Shown piece after piece: positions 46,640-58,871 of a stretch of DNA of 64,000 bases (its first letter is position 1; every line of letters starts with the position of its first letter). Made by a program: the position numbers and the translations under genes. Source of the stretch: Dactylis glomerata. Its lineage: Eukaryota; Streptophyta; Magnoliopsida; Poales; Poaceae. The notes beneath the pieces were generated by a model. The model was not told where the DNA came from. It ran no database searches and saw only the letters and a program-made list of their open reading frames with translations. The stretch spans positions 17,055,952 to 17,119,951 of the forward strand of contig QXEO01000247.1 of NCBI GenBank assembly GCA_007115705.1. Direction: 5' to 3'.

Positions 46640-48036
46640 TGATACGTCCAAAACGTATCTACTTTCCCGAACACTTTTGCTATTGTTTCTCCTCTAATTT
46701 GTGTGTTTTGAATACAACTAACACGGACTGATGCTGTTTTCAGCAGAATTACTCTGGTGTCTCGTTTTTGTGCAGAAATCCAACTTCCAGTAAAAATTCG
46801 GAAAAAATCATGAAAAATCCTATTTCACCAGAAGACCCACGGAGCCAGAAGACAGGAGGGAGAAGGGGCTCGAGGAGCTGTCACACATAGGTGGCGCGGC
46901 CCAGCCCTGGCCGCGCCACCCCTATGTGAGGAGGCCCCAGGCCCCCTCTCGCCCTCCTCTCTCGCGTACATATACCCCCTGACGACTTAATATCGGGGAG
47001 ATGGCATTTTTCCCAGATAGACTTCCGCTGCGCCGCCGCCATCAGAAACCACGATTCGGAACCAAAAACTCTGTTCTGGCACCCTGCCGGGATAGGGATT
47101 CGGAGGAGATCTTCATCACCATCACCATCGACGCTCCTCCATCGACAATCCATAACTCCCCCATCCATGTGTGAGTAATTCCCCCGCTGTAGGTGAGGGG
47201 ATAGTAGGGATTGGATGGGATTGTTCATGTAATTTGATATGAGATTGATAGGGCATAGTGCCTAGTATCTTTATTTAGTGCTTATGACATTGTTGCAACT
47301 TGTTGTGCTTAATGCTTGTCACTTTGGGCCCGAGTGCCATGATTTCAGATCTGAACATGTTATTATTTCTATGATGATACTTGTTGTTTATGGTCTTACC
47401 TACAAGTTGTATACACATATTGTTGTCTGAAACCCAAGGCCCCAAAGTGACAGAAATTAGGATAACCGGAGGGGATGGCTATGATGTGAGGATCACATAT
47501 GTTCACCGAGTGCTAATGCTTTGCTCCGGTACTTTATTAAAAGGAGTACCTTAATTACCAGTAGTTTCCCTTGAGGCCCTGCTGCAACAGGCTGGTAGGA
47601 CAAAAAATGTCGTGCAAGTTTCTCCTTGTGAGCACGTACGACTATATAAGGAACACATGCCTATGATTGTTTGTACTAGGATGCTTTATTATTATTTATC
47701 TGCAATGCCCGTATCTCATTGATTTCATGAATTATCTTATCCATGCAATGCCCGTGATCCATCCCTATGCCTACAGTATTTGTTCCTACTGTTTACAACT
47801 GTTACTATTACTGCTACTATTTTACTACTGTTGTTACTGTTTCACTACTGTCACTACTATAAAACTGTTGCTACTGATAAACCACTACGAGCGAGACTGT
47901 TTCTAGGTGCAGCTGAATTGACAACTCATCTGTTAAGGCTTACATATATTCTTTGGCTCCCCTTGTGTCAAATCAATAAATTTGGGTAATACTTCCCTCA
48001 AAGACTGTTGCGATCCCCTATACTTGTGGGTCATCA
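46640..48036 (+). repeat. 3' LTR of family A element
   Basis: A 1397-bp copy of 38566-39962 ending GGGTCATCA, followed by target duplication GTACC. The palindrome arms are at 46882-46901 and 46909-46928. Confidence 0.9.
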
Positions 48037-48041
48037 GTACC

Positions 48042-49287
48042 CAAGCTTAGCATCTTTGTCGGGCTAGGTGGCAAATCAAGTGGCGCTAAGAGAACGACGA
48101 TAAAAGGATCTGAATGGGATTTTATACACTCTTATGTCTTGAACAGCATGGAGGAAGTGAAGCCATACATCAAGTAAGTTTGGTTCATCACTTTGTTTTT
48201 CACAATCTTTCATAAATTTGTGACTAATTATTCCTCCTATCATTGGCATAGACGGTTCACTGAAATACATTGGAAGCAAAATAGGGATCCTACCTTTGAA
48301 GAAGCTACAGAAATTTTTAAAAGTGGTGGTAAATTCGGTTTCATCAGCTGGTTCTCGGCTTTGGTACTTCTCTATCTAACTAGTACATTCGTCCACCTCC
48401 TCTAGATTCCAATATCTTCTTCTACTAAACTTCTTGTACTAAACTTGTAGGAAAAATCGAAGAAAGAAATGAAACCAGAGCTGAAACAAATTGCTAATGG
48501 CTTTAAATATTCAATCAAGTCATTTAATGCTTACGACGTGAACGGGTATCGCTTCCATACCCACAGTTACACACAGGGTCGACCGAACCGGAAGACAATA
48601 AATAGCGGGGTCCTATGTGAAGGCTCAGATGGACTTCATTACTATGGAAGAGTGGAGCATATATACGAGCTGAATTATGGTTTTGGCAAAGGGCAAAACA
48701 CCATGGTATTCAAATGCCATTGGTTCGACCCAAATCGGATGAAACAGAAACCCGACATTGGTTGGGTCAAAGTTGAACGAAGCTCCGTATATGCGGGATC
48801 TGATGTCTATATTTTGGCTACCTAGGCCTTTCAAGTATTCTATCTTCCATAACCATGCAAAAAACCGAGCAAGCGCCTGCAAGGTTGGGATGTTGTAATC
48901 ACGGTACCGACGCGTGGTAGGCCGTCTTTGCCTAACATGGATGATTACCGCATCGACAGCTCGAGATATGGCGCCGACTTTTTCCAAGAAGAAGGGCTTC
49001 CAGGAAATTTCACTATCAACTTGGAGATCGATGAGGACATGGTCGCAGATGACGAAGAAGATGAAGCTGCACACATGGAGGAAGACACTCCGCAGGATGA
49101 AGTGGAGGAGGTTAAGAACCAACATGACGTGACATTACTTGAGCGATTCCACCAAGGCCTTGACCTTGATGATCCGGCCGGCCCACCTCCAGATTATGTG
49201 CCTGATTATTGGTGGAGAAATCTTGATAGTGATGATGAAACATTGGATCCAAGAGTGGATCGTAGTGATATCAACACGGGCTACTGA
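48042..49287 (+). pseudogene. CACTA transposase, 3' part after the insertion
   Basis: Continues the interrupted gene. A short exon (FVGLGGKSSGAKRTTIKGSEWD) ends at a GTAAGT donor near 48174. It is followed by pieces including FTEIHWKQNRDPTFEEATE and a DUF4216-like block (GVLCEGSDGLHYYGRVEHIYELNYG, KCHWFDPNRMKQKP, SDVYILAT). An acidic C-terminus ends DINTGY at 49287. TAG at 48823 and TAA near 48850 interrupt the final exon (LAT-stop-AFQVFYLP). The domain order tnp2, DUF4218, DUF4216 matches plant CACTA transposases, which confirms that the two halves were one gene. Confidence 0.8.
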
Positions 49288-49306
49288 AGTGATTTGTAAT
49301 AGCTAG

Positions 49307-49480
49307 ACTATTTATGTATTTCCTCTATCATGTGTAATAATGGATTTCTGTAGCTAGACTATTTATGTATGTCCTCTATCATGTGTAATAATGGATTTTT
49401 GTTTATTCAAACTATTTATGTATGTCCTCTATCATGTGTAATAATGGATTTCTGTTTATTCAAAATTTCATGCATGTATT
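49307..49480 (+). repeat. Three short tandem repeats after the transposase gene
   Basis: The phrase ACTATTTATGTATGTCCTCT followed by ATCATGTGTAATAATGG occurs three times at about 49307, 49364 and 49420. Spacing is about 57 bp, between the two CACTA genes. Confidence 0.8.
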
Positions 49481-49563
49481 AATATTCATTGTCTACCATG
49501 TGTACTAATGGAGATTCTCTTGATGTCAATGCAGGTGATTGAAAAAAGCCAGGAGGAGGGGCT

Positions 49564-52170
49564 ATGAAGAAGGCAAAGCAAGTGGCCAAAAAAGTCAAGT
49601 CAGTGAAATCTTTGTTCAGCAAGATGGTTGCCAAGCCTGGAGGATCCAGTTCTAGTCAGACTCAGAGTCAGCCAGCTGTAGGCGCATCGCGTCACCGCTC
49701 CAGGAGGCCTCCTCGAGCCCTTTCTCCTTCTCCACCCCTGCAGAGGAGGAAGAGGGAGATGCTAAGGAGGATGGGGACTGGCAGCATGAGGAGGGTGGGG
49801 ACCAGCAGCACGAGGATGGTGGGGACTAGCAGCACGAGGAGGGTGCTGAGGAGCCACACCAGCAGCCTGAGCTCACTGAGGAGGAGGCTGAGGAGGCTGA
49901 GGAGGCTAAGGAGGAGGTTGACTGGGTGAGCTTGTACGAGGACCCCGCCGACTATGACGAGCAGCGGTGGATACCTGTGCCTATGGATCAGTTTGAGGAG
50001 CGCAACGAGGGCATGAAGCAGCCTTTGCCCCACAAGGTTTGGCAGCGTGGGCCTGCGGGGCTCCCCGAGAGACCACAAAATCCCTTTGCGGTCCTCATAC
50101 CAAAGTCCGACCAGTACATTTTTTGACTCACATAACATTTTGCAACTTCCTTTTTATATCCTCATGTTGAAAACTCTTGATCTTTGTTGTGTAGGTCCTA
50201 CCACTTCGACGGCCGTACACCTCCAGAGCGCGCCTACGCGAGCATCATGGGATGTTGTGTTAGGGACAAATTCCCTGGGTTGGTGACGCTGCCTGATGGA
50301 AGAGTCACGGTAGCTTGGAATTGGAAGCACTACAGCTACCCGCAGGTCGTCCCGGTGGTTGATGAGGAGGAGGATGAATTTCAAGTGGATAACGCCCAGC
50401 AGCGAGTGTTGTGCCAGTTTTGGGTAAGTTTCTATGATTTCACATCATTCAATAACTCCTAATTTTAAATAGTAACTTTGTTCCTTTCTGACCTTACTGA
50501 ATGCTTTTGTAGCAATACTTCAAGCCACATGAGGCATACTGGGATGAGTGCCATAAGGTGGCATGCAAAGTAGCCCAGAAGCAAGTCACCGACATGCACT
50601 ACGAGGCGCGCATTCAGTGCATCATAAATTGGTATGCCGAGTACCGGTGGATTCAGTTGACAAAGGCCGATGCCCAGAAGGTGAAGTACTTTGAGCCATG
50701 GCAGTACATGCAGGTAAATGCATATCGATTACTATCAACTAGTTGGCTATCTTCTTTAGTTTCATTAAGTGTATATTTTCTATCTCTAGGCGATTCCTCA
50801 GTATTGCAGTGCAAAGAAGCAGTGCTTCGCGAGGATGGTAGCGTAGTGGACCTCCCCTGCATACTGGAAGAAGCACGAAGAAGGTAAAACGTGGCGTGCT
50901 TTGATGGGCGGTGGATCACACCGTCAAGGCAGCGCATCCTTTCAGACCCACGTCTAGAAAAAGGTGCACAAAAGTATTATTTATTCTTCATGTCAAGTTA
51001 TCATTTTCTCCATACTGCTGTTTCCTATCACTCATCCTTTATTCTCTCATTTGCAGACACTTGAGACGGGCGTTGTGCCAGAGTTCTTCCCGTTTTGGAA
51101 TAGCTTCCATGAGAGGAAGGGCCCGCCAGATCCCGTTGTGGGTATGTCACTCAACATGGGGGGGAAGCAGTAGAAGGAAGCGTACGTGAGGAAGTTCAAG
51201 CAGAAGCACGGAGAGGATTCTGACCCTTACAGTGCGCCCTTTGACGCCGAGGTTACACATCTTGATATTGTCCATTTTTGCTCCGTAGTACACTTGTGGA
51301 AATTTAGCCATACTTGTTGTGCTTCTACACTCTTAGGTTGCTGTGATGGCGGGACAAGGGAAGAAGAATGGTCGCCTATATATTGGTCATGGCGCTATCG
51401 ATCCAGCGACCGTTCCATCTCTCTCCAATGTCCATAGATCTAGGACGAGCTCCAATCCCGGTGTAGAGACTCGCCCATCGCCTTCTCTTGGAGCGCTCGC
51501 CGAGGTTCAGGTATGTTTGTCTCTCTCGGTCTACTTCACTTCACTTCATCACACTAGTGTAACATTGATAACATTGCGATGCCACAACATAGGCTCAGTT
51601 GGCTGAACAGATCAGACTGCGAGAGGAGGCACAGGCCGAAGCTAGGCGCATGCAAGAGCAACAGAATGCGATGCACGCCATGATGCAACAGAAGTTTGCA
51701 TATTATGACCAGCGACTAATGGTGAGTTTCTTTGTAGGCAGGAATAATATCAGTTCCATTCTTCTAGTAACCTCATACCTCCGCATGCGTTGATTTGTAG
51801 GCCATGGACCCATCCGGTACCTCGTCTTCGCATGGTACTCCTACTTCTGCTACCCCCCAGCACAGTCCCCCCCATGCCATGGGTAAGTTGAATTTCCTAT
51901 TGTCAATCAATCCTTAGAATTCAATTAATATTGTCTAACAGGAAATTCTTTCCCATTTGCTAGATTTTCCCGACTGGGCTACCATATCAGTTTCTGCCTA
52001 GTGCTACTTTTCCCACTGGGTATCCCCCGATGCCCCCGGAGATGATGGCAGCATATCAGGTTCCGCCTACTGCTGGGACTTCCGCTATGCAAACCTCCCC
52101 GGAGATGACGGATGCGAGAGGTCAACCACACGTCACCAATGATAGCCTAGTCAACAAGCTCTTCTAGAAG
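49564..52170 (+). pseudogene. Second CACTA ORF (Transposase_24-like), several exon pieces
   Basis: Exon-like blocks separated by AT-rich introns: a basic, Ser/Arg-rich start (49564 onward), an acidic repeat running into YEDPADYDEQRWIPVPMDQF (to about 50122), YHFDGRTPPERAYASIMGCC (about 50195-50420), YWDECHKVACKVAQKQVTD (about 50515-50712), TLETGVVPEFFPFWNSFHER (about 51057-51250), GRLYIGHGAIDPATVPS (about 51340-51510), a coiled coil EQIRLREEAQAEARRMQEQQ (about 51595-51720) and a Pro/Ser/Thr-rich tail. This resembles the plant En/Spm 'Transposase_24' proteins that bind subterminal repeats. Stops occur in several blocks (TAG near 49828, 50845 and 51171). Exon limits are estimates. Confidence 0.6.
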
Positions 52171-52819
52171 GTGACTTGTCCTACCTTTGTACTCCTCTCA
52201 TGCATTGTACACTTGTGAAAATCTAGACCTAGTCCATAATAGAGAAAAAACATAATTTCTAGTGCACTTGTGAAAATTTAGACCTAGTCCACAATCTAGA
52301 CCTACTCTATCATACACTTGTGGAATTTTAGTTTGTAGAACTAGTTCATAATATAGAACTCAAGTGTATCATGCCGTTGTGGAGTTGCGCTTGTCTCCAT
52401 GTACACATCATATGACGCAAATTTGAACTTGCCCAAAGTTCAATATTTCTCATAATTATGCTTTTGATTTTGTAGGATTTGTCAAGGACTTCGATCTATG
52501 CCATTGTGGAGTTGGTGCTTGTATCCATGTGTCGGAGGCTTGTGTTCATGGACTTGTGATCTATCTTGTTTGAGAACTTGTGAATGCCATGTTTAATGGA
52601 CTTTTAGGACATGTGAACTCTATGCACGACAATATGTATGTTTGATGCGCTTATGACTCTATGCATTACAATATGTATGACTCTATGCATGACAATATGT
52701 ACGTTTGATGGAATTGTGTTGCTTGCTTGTCATATATTGCATTTTTGGAATATTATATATTTTGCAATGCAGGGATTAAACAAAAACAAATAAAACAGAG
52801 AAAAACTGGGGCCTTTACC

Positions 52820-53362
52820 ATGTGCAGGCACACGGCAAAGGGGACGAAAGTCCTCTGCCGTGCACTTGCACACGGCAGAGGGGACATGTGTCACGAATCT
52901 GTGAACCTGGGAGTCCACTTTTGGACCAAATGGTCATTTTATCGAGACTAAACACACGGTAGACCTGCGGAGGACACGGTAAAGCTGACACATGGCAAAG
53001 CATGGGTCCCACTATGGTGCTGGTCCATGTATGGTCTGACAGTCAAAGCCAGACACACGGCAGCTCTATGAACATGGCAGACCCTCTGCCGTGTACTACC
53101 GGACACACGGCAGACGTTGTCCCCACCACTGGTGCGAGCAGACGGGGAAAGTCGCTTTTTTCTGCCGTGCTTGCCTGTCGACACACGGCAGACCCTCTGC
53201 CGTGTCCATGTCACGTGGGCACATGGCAAACAGTCTCTGCCATCGTTGTCACTGCCTTGTGCTGTCTGCCGTGTGTGCGTACATGGCAGACAGTCTGTCG
53301 TGTCCAAAAGCACCTCTGCCGTGTGGACGGCACACACGGCAGACCCTTGTTTTCCGGTAGTG
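52820..53362 (+). repeat. CACTA subterminal repeat field and right terminus
   Basis: Many copies of ACACGGCAGA and its complement TCTGCCGTGT in both orientations, denser toward the end, finishing TTTTCCGGTAGTG at 53362. In En/Spm elements such repeats bind the accessory TNPA protein. The next three bases are ATG, a possible target copy that cannot be compared because the left end is lost. Confidence 0.85.
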
Positions 53363-53651
53363 ATGGTAACACTGTTGCTTTCAAGTTTCATAGACGACGC
53401 ACTAACTGTGTTGGCCCTCGCCGCTCGGCAGCACTATCGTCTTCCTAGAAAACGCCGCCATGCATTGGACCGTCAGGTGGACAGCCGCTCTTCGGCCACC
53501 ACCTCACAGATGTCACACCATCACCTCCCTACACCGGCTCCGCCTTTGCCATCCTATAAAAATAGTGACTAGTTAACAATGCCTTGCTACTACGGTCAAT
53601 CTTTCAATAATATGCAACCATATGTGCTGGAATAAGCCACTACTTAGAGTG
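53363..53651. other. Unassigned DNA between two transposons
   Basis: About 290 bp, moderately GC-rich. No domain, repeat or reliable reading frame was seen. Confidence 0.5.
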
Positions 53652-53654
53652 TTA

Positions 53655-55815
53655 GGGCATCTCTAGCGGGGCAACGCATCGTGTCCGCGCGTGTTCGCAC
53701 GGGTCCGATCAGACAGGCGCGTCGCCAGTGCCCTCCCTAGCGATGCGACGCATCCAGACGAACGCGTTCGGCCCGACCCATCCTTGGCCCAAATTTGGGC
53801 CAGGTTTGCTTTGGCCCAGACAGCGTGCGCGTCCTCCCTAGGCCACCCTGGGCCCTCCCGCCAGCGACCCCATAAATACTTGGCCAATTCCACTAGCCAA
53901 AGTCTTCTGCAGGCCCTCGGCCCCCTTCTCCACCGCCACGCCATCCAGGGCCGTCATAGCAGCCAGGGCCATGGAAGCTGCCCCCATATCTCGCCACTGA
54001 CAAGCCGCGTCAACCTGCAGCTCCGCTAGCGCCGGCAGTGAGCAGCGGCACACAGGCGAGGTGCTCGGGGCACATTGCTGCCCGCTGCCCACAACCTGTT
54101 CGACCATTTGCCTAGGAAGGTATGTTTGCTGGTCTGCTAAGCTTTCGGCGTAGTTAGTGGTGGCGTGGACATTGATCACGGTTTCCGCTGTCCTTGTAGA
54201 TGGGCAGTAGCAGTCGCAGGGCCAAGGCATACTTCGACAATGTGCTCATGTCGTCGTCTGATGAGGACTCGTACGGCGAGACCGAGCTTCTGGTGGCCGC
54301 TGTCGGCATGGTGAACGAGCACTTACTGATGTCACCTCGCAGAGGTGGCTCATCCAAGAAGCAGGAGGGCAACGTCGATCGTGATCGAGAAGCTGGCCAT
54401 GTGCGCCTGTACAAGGACTACTTCGACCCGATCATGCCGATATATAAAGAAAAGGCATTTCGTTGTCGCTATAGGATGTCCAGAGAACTGTTTCTGATCA
54501 TTTTGGCGTGAGAGACTATGATGACTACTTCGAGGCCAAGTATGATTGCACCAGTAAGATTGGCTTCATCTCTTACCAGAAATATTCCCTGGCCGTTCGG
54601 CAGCTTGCATATGGAGTGCTAGGTGATCTCATTGATGATTACATGTGCATGAGCGAGTCCACATGCCATGAAGCCATGTACCGATTTTGCGAGGATGTTA
54701 TTACGGTGTTTGGCAAATATTACCTAAGAGAGCCAAACATGGATGACACTGCCCACCTCTTGTCCATCAACGAGAGTAGGAGGTTTCCTGGGATGCTTGG
54801 CAACACTGACTATATGCAATGGCAGTGGAAGAACTATCCTTTTGGTTGGCAAGGGCAGTTCAAAGGGCATAAGGAGGGGTGCACCATTATATTGGAGGTT
54901 GTTGTCTCACAGGATCTTTAGATTTAGCACTCCTTCTTTGGTATGGCAGGATCAAACAATGATACCAATGTGCTGCATCGCTCTCCGGTATTTTCTAGGC
55001 TTACCGAATGCACTGCTTCTCAGATTTCCTATGAGATCAATGGTAACCCTTATGATAAGGATTATTATCTAGCTGATGGTATCTACCCCTCTTGGGCAAC
55101 CTTTGTGAAGACAGTGTGCAACCTTGCATATGAGAAATGCAAAAGATTTTCTACAGAGCAAGAGGCTGCTAGGAAGAATGTAGAGCGGGCGTTTGTTGTT
55201 CTTTAGTCAAGGTGGGGTATTATTTGGTACCCTGATAGAACTTGGAGCCCAGAGAGGATGTGGAATGTGATGACTGCTTGTGTGATCTTGCACAACATGA
55301 TCATCGGGACGACAACATCTATGACCAAGGCTGGGATTTTCAAGGTGAGTTGGCTGACCCAGCGTCAGGGGTGGGATCTTGGGAGCAGTTCATGCATGTC
55401 GCATGTCACAGAAAATTTGCATGATCGTCAAATTCATGATTGACTTCAAACTGATTTGATTGTGCATATTTGGACCTTTGCGGGAAACCAATAGGATTAA
55501 TCCGCTTAATTTGATGTAATATAAATTATATTTTAATCTTTATGTCAAACTGTATTGTTGTAAACTATTTATATTGATGAATTACATTTTAATTTAATTA
55601 TTCTAGTTCTATCCTAGTTTTCAATTGTCCGCATGGCCAACATGACCAAATGTAGGCCATCGCCAGCCACAAAGCGTCGGACAGGATGCGTCGCGCCGCT
55701 ATGCGCGCCGGTAGACGGGCCGGACCGCGACGTAAATTGTGTCCTGCCCTCGACGCAAACGGACCAGAATGGACCGTTTGCGTCAGCGGGATGCGTCAGC
55801 CCGCTGGAGATGCCC
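53655..55815 (+). mobile_element. PIF/Harbinger transposon carrying only a transposase
   Basis: Ends GGGCATCTCTAGCGG and CCGCTGGAGATGCCC form terminal inverted repeats, flanked by TTA at 53652-53654 and 55816-55818. Subterminal DNA carries related motifs (ACGCATC..., ...GATGCGTC). Length 2161 bp. It encodes a decayed DDE transposase on the plus strand and no recognisable ORF1, the converse of the element at 1262-3068. The two terminal repeats are related but not identical. Confidence 0.88.
54200..55443 (+). pseudogene. PIF/Harbinger DDE transposase, broken
   Basis: The ATG at 54200 opens a Ser/Asp-rich N-terminus leading to FDPIMPIYKEKAFRCRYRMS and RELFLIIL. After a frame change near 54505 it continues YDDYFEAKYDCTSKIGFISY, with the first acidic region at GMLGNTDYMQW. 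It then reads VVSQDL-stop-I-stop-HSFFGMAGSNND, LADGIYPSW (second Asp), NVERAFVVL-stop-SRWGI (Glu) and NVMTACVILHNMI. This order matches the plant PIF-type transposase domain. The two stops after VVSQDL lie where Trp is usual, and the stop before SRWG where Gln is usual. All three acidic residues are still readable, but the gene is not functional. Confidence 0.82.
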
Positions 55816-55818
55816 TTA

Positions 55819-57509
55819 CGGATGTTCCAACTAATTTTACGGAGTAAATTGTATTTTTTTTTACCATGTAAATGAATTCACACTTTTTTTAATGCAATCT
55901 CCTTGACCATAGCAAGTGTACATACCAATCATTAATAAGCACAATTGCTACATTCATAGAACTGAAGCCTTAACAAGCAGTGTGATAGGCATGGAAGTTT
56001 ATTTGCAGGTATAAACGCTGTTAGACAGCATTCAGAGGTAATCTTGAGAGACAACAAAAAGCCAAATTCAGACTTAAGATTTCGACACTACCTGGAACCA
56101 AATTCCAAAAAATCAAACCAAATTAGAAACATCCGTAAAATAAAATAATCTCATTAACCACTCAGGTACGGTATCACTCCGTATACGGAAAGGAAGAAAT
56201 GAAATGCTCCAGCAGATCAGCTATTAATTTCATCCAATATAGATAATCCAGTAACCCATTGCTCTGTACTCCAACAACAGAACCGTGTTATCATTGTCAG
56301 GCAGCTTCCGGTCAGAACAGTAGGGAGACAAAACTCTGAAAATACCGCTTCGGTCACGCCCCTAGTAGAGGTCGACATCTGCACCGTTTACTATGTCAAG
56401 ATTAGGAGTACAATATTTGTACAACTCTAGGATGTTTTATGTCTAAGTATTGTTTGTTGTATACACTAGTAAGTGTGCATATGCAGTACATGACTTAACT
56501 ATCGTATCGACTTAACTATCATATGGCAATATTTATCCTAAATAATCCACATTGTGTACAAATCTACCTGTCAGAGATAATCATTGATATCGAGATCAAA
56601 ACGGGCTCTTGTCCACAAACTTATGTTTGTTATTTTAATAGTTCTGGAGAAGAAGCCGATGACCTAGAATCCGGTGTAAAAAAACGTGTGAGCAGCCCTA
56701 ACCTACTGAATTCTTGCTGAGAAAATTCAGCCCTTTTCTCTTTTTTCACTACTAGGAAAAGACGTATGGCCGCGATATCACTGGTAACAAAAAAATAAAG
56801 ATAGTCACCGATAACTGGTATAGATGATGGACCAAAAACAATTCGTCCCTGGTAGGTCCGCGATCTGGTCTCAGCCGCACCTAACGATGACGTCCGAAAT
56901 AAAAATGTGTCTTTAGAAGTTTGTCCGCTGGTCGTCTTCGGCTCGGGAAAAATATTGCGACAGCGTCCGATTTGCACCCGTCACGGGATTAGTGTATAGT
57001 AGTGACGGCTATTATAAACTTACGTCGCCAATTTTATACCAAAAAGTCGTGAGGTGCATGTTATACTGTTTGTCTCTGGTTGTAAATACATGTATGACGG
57101 GCGCATTTTAGAATACGTCGGTGGTCTGGCTCGTCATATCACGGCACTAACTGATCCCCCTGTTTGGCACACTTTTTTGCTATATCTATCACAAGTAATT
57201 ATGTTCCAACGCGTCGCTGGTTCGTGGAGGTAGGCTATGTGGACGGCGCGTGTCCGACGCGTGCGCTCGTATAGATTTGCGTGCAAGTGTGCATTTACCA
57301 ACTGCTTGCCTGCGGTTGGGAACTGCTGCATACCGCAGCATGAGAAGAGATATCGCCTCTTCTCTTTGCATTCATTTAGGATATAATTTTTTTATTCTTC
57401 TTGGGCGCACTTCTGCATATTATATACCTGGTGAGGGCGAGAGGGAATCATCTTCTGCGGCCACACAGCATTGTCCATCCACACATGGAGAGAGCTCGAT
57501 CCTGCATTG
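55819..57509. other. Intergenic DNA with a possible CACTA-type end
   Basis: No supported gene. CACTACTAGGAAAAG at 56747-56761 resembles a CACTA-type left terminus. The nearest AGTAGTG is at 56998-57004, but it lacks a matching inverted repeat, so a small deletion derivative is only a possibility. The rest is AT-rich without recognisable structure. Confidence 0.35.
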
Positions 57510-58871
57510 ATGGCCAGCCATGAAGTGCCGGCGGACTGGACCTCTCTCTCCAACGAACTCGTCAACAAGATCGGCAACATCTTCCTCTCCATGGATGACC
57601 TTGAAATACTACGCCAACTTTTGGGTTGTCTGTCCGGCTGGCGCAGTGCCTTACTTGAGCCTCCCTTCATGCTCACCAAGTGGATCAATCTGGAGCACTC
57701 CTTGTCACAGGATGATCTCATTGATGACGCTGCTGTGACATTACTGAATGTGAGCACAGGACGTTGCCTACTGAAGAAGATCCCCAAATTGATTCGCAGA
57801 TGCTTATCTTCCACATATAGATTTACTCAGTTTGGTCTCAACTTGTTAGAACATATCAAATTGTTCGATAGTATTCTTGATGTACTCTATTTTTTCATAG
57901 ACTAATTAAAGCTCGTCTTCTCTACGAAGATACTTCTATGTCAGAATAGCAATAGACAACCTCATCGTGCTAGGGCAGAGAGCTTAGCCGTAAAAGATTC
58001 GGGTGTTCAACCCCTTAACTGACGCCATCAAAGGCTTCCATGTGCAGATACCGGTGGAAGATTTGTCCTCTGTTGTGGTGACGATGAAGCCATCCTTGAC
58101 TATTTTTATATCAGACCTTCAAAATAATATCATACGGTGGGCTGATGAGAGCAGCGAGCCAGGGCTCTTTGCTTCACGCTTTGGACATGGATTTTACAGT
58201 GCTCCAGGTCATTTTGCTATTCTCCGGTGCATGACACACTTTGCTGGCAATGTGTTAGTTGTCGATAAATATGTCTCCGTCATTTCTATGATGCCCCCGC
58301 CTGACTATTTCGAAAGTAGACAAGTGTTGAAAGAGTGAAGTCTGGGGACAACGGTAAACGTCAAAAAATGGGATCTCCAAAGCTACCCGCCCTACTAAAG
58401 AAGTTCGCAAGCAAGGGACATGCCGAATACCTACATTTCCAACTAAGTCCCATGCGAGGACCCTTTCATTGACGATGCCTTCTGTCGTTAGCAAGCGGTT
58501 GTACACTTTGCGCACCGCTTCGACTAGACCCCGCTACTACCTCGTTCTGGAGATAAACACTGCCATTGTAGGCCCGCCTGTTCCGGCTGATCAATAGTCC
58601 CCCAATATGTTCTACCTTGTGGAGTCTGTGAGGGAGCTGTTGTTTGTGACGAGCGGGTGGGTTTACAATGGTCAGTCGGCAGTCTACCTGGTGGACACCA
58701 AGAATCGTGTCCTCGAGTTGGTCCGAAGCATTGGCTCACGGGCCCTTTTTCCTTGGCAGGAACCGGTGCATCTCCATTGATAGCAGCAAAGTCCTGACAG
58801 TCCAAGCCAGCAGCATATACTACACAGATATCTCTCACATTAGATCTTATGATTATGAGGCCCTCGCCTAG
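57510..58871 (+). pseudogene. F-box/DUF295-like gene, broken
   Basis: The ATG at 57510 begins MASHEVPADWTSLSNELVN, an F-box-like N-terminus (SLSNELVNKIGNIFLSMDDLEILRQ). A second piece near 58000 has VFNPLTDAIKGF, in a different frame. A third, from about 58600, reads FYLVESVRELLFVTSG, SAVYLVDTKNRVLELVRSIG and, after a one-base shift in a T run near 58745, FLGRNRCISIDSSKVLT and IYYTDIS. These are the characteristic blocks of plant DUF295 proteins in the right order. Stops and at least two frame changes separate them. It is probably a decayed host gene of a large grass family; expression is unlikely to give a full protein. Confidence 0.7.

Larger units (their letters stand above)
38566..48036 (+). 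mobile_element. Complete Gypsy-type LTR element, family A, nested in CACTA
   Basis: A 9471-bp element with two 1397-bp LTRs and the target duplication GTACC at 38561-38565 and 48037-48041. Order: 5' LTR, tRNA-Asp primer site, gag, protease, an internal GC-rich palindrome, a downstream ORF of unknown function, long 3' noncoding DNA, polypurine tract, 3' LTR. No reverse transcriptase or integrase was found. The gag frame and the downstream ORF are broken. In the first 150 bp or so of the LTRs I count about six differences, so it is older than a brand-new insertion. Confidence 0.9.
34861..53362 (+). mobile_element. CACTA (En/Spm) transposon, 5' truncated, split by an LTR element
   Basis: The right terminus ends CCGGTAGTG at 53362, the complement of a CACTACCGG start. 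It is preceded by a dense field of 'acacggcaga/tctgccgtgt' subterminal repeats (about 52820-53350). Subterminal-like copies (GCCGTGTGCAAG, ACACGGCAAACAAG) lie at 34968-35070, but no CACTACCGG start exists there, so the left end is missing at the satellite junction. Inside are a tnp2-type transposase gene and a second ORF with Transposase_24 character, both on the plus strand and both damaged. A family A retrotransposon at 38566-48036 interrupts the transposase gene. Without that insert and one TSD copy, the CACTA remnant is about 9.0 kb. Confidence 0.85.

Noticed and set aside
53002..53572. Open frames of about 150 codons across the CACTA right end (HTADPLPC-like repeats)
   Set aside because: They arise from the acacggcaga subterminal repeats and cross the element boundary, so they cannot be a conserved gene.
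56747..57004. Small non-autonomous CACTA element
   Set aside because: The left end resembles CACTACTAGGAAAAG, but the proposed right end lacks a matching inverted terminus and target duplication. It is kept only as a remark.
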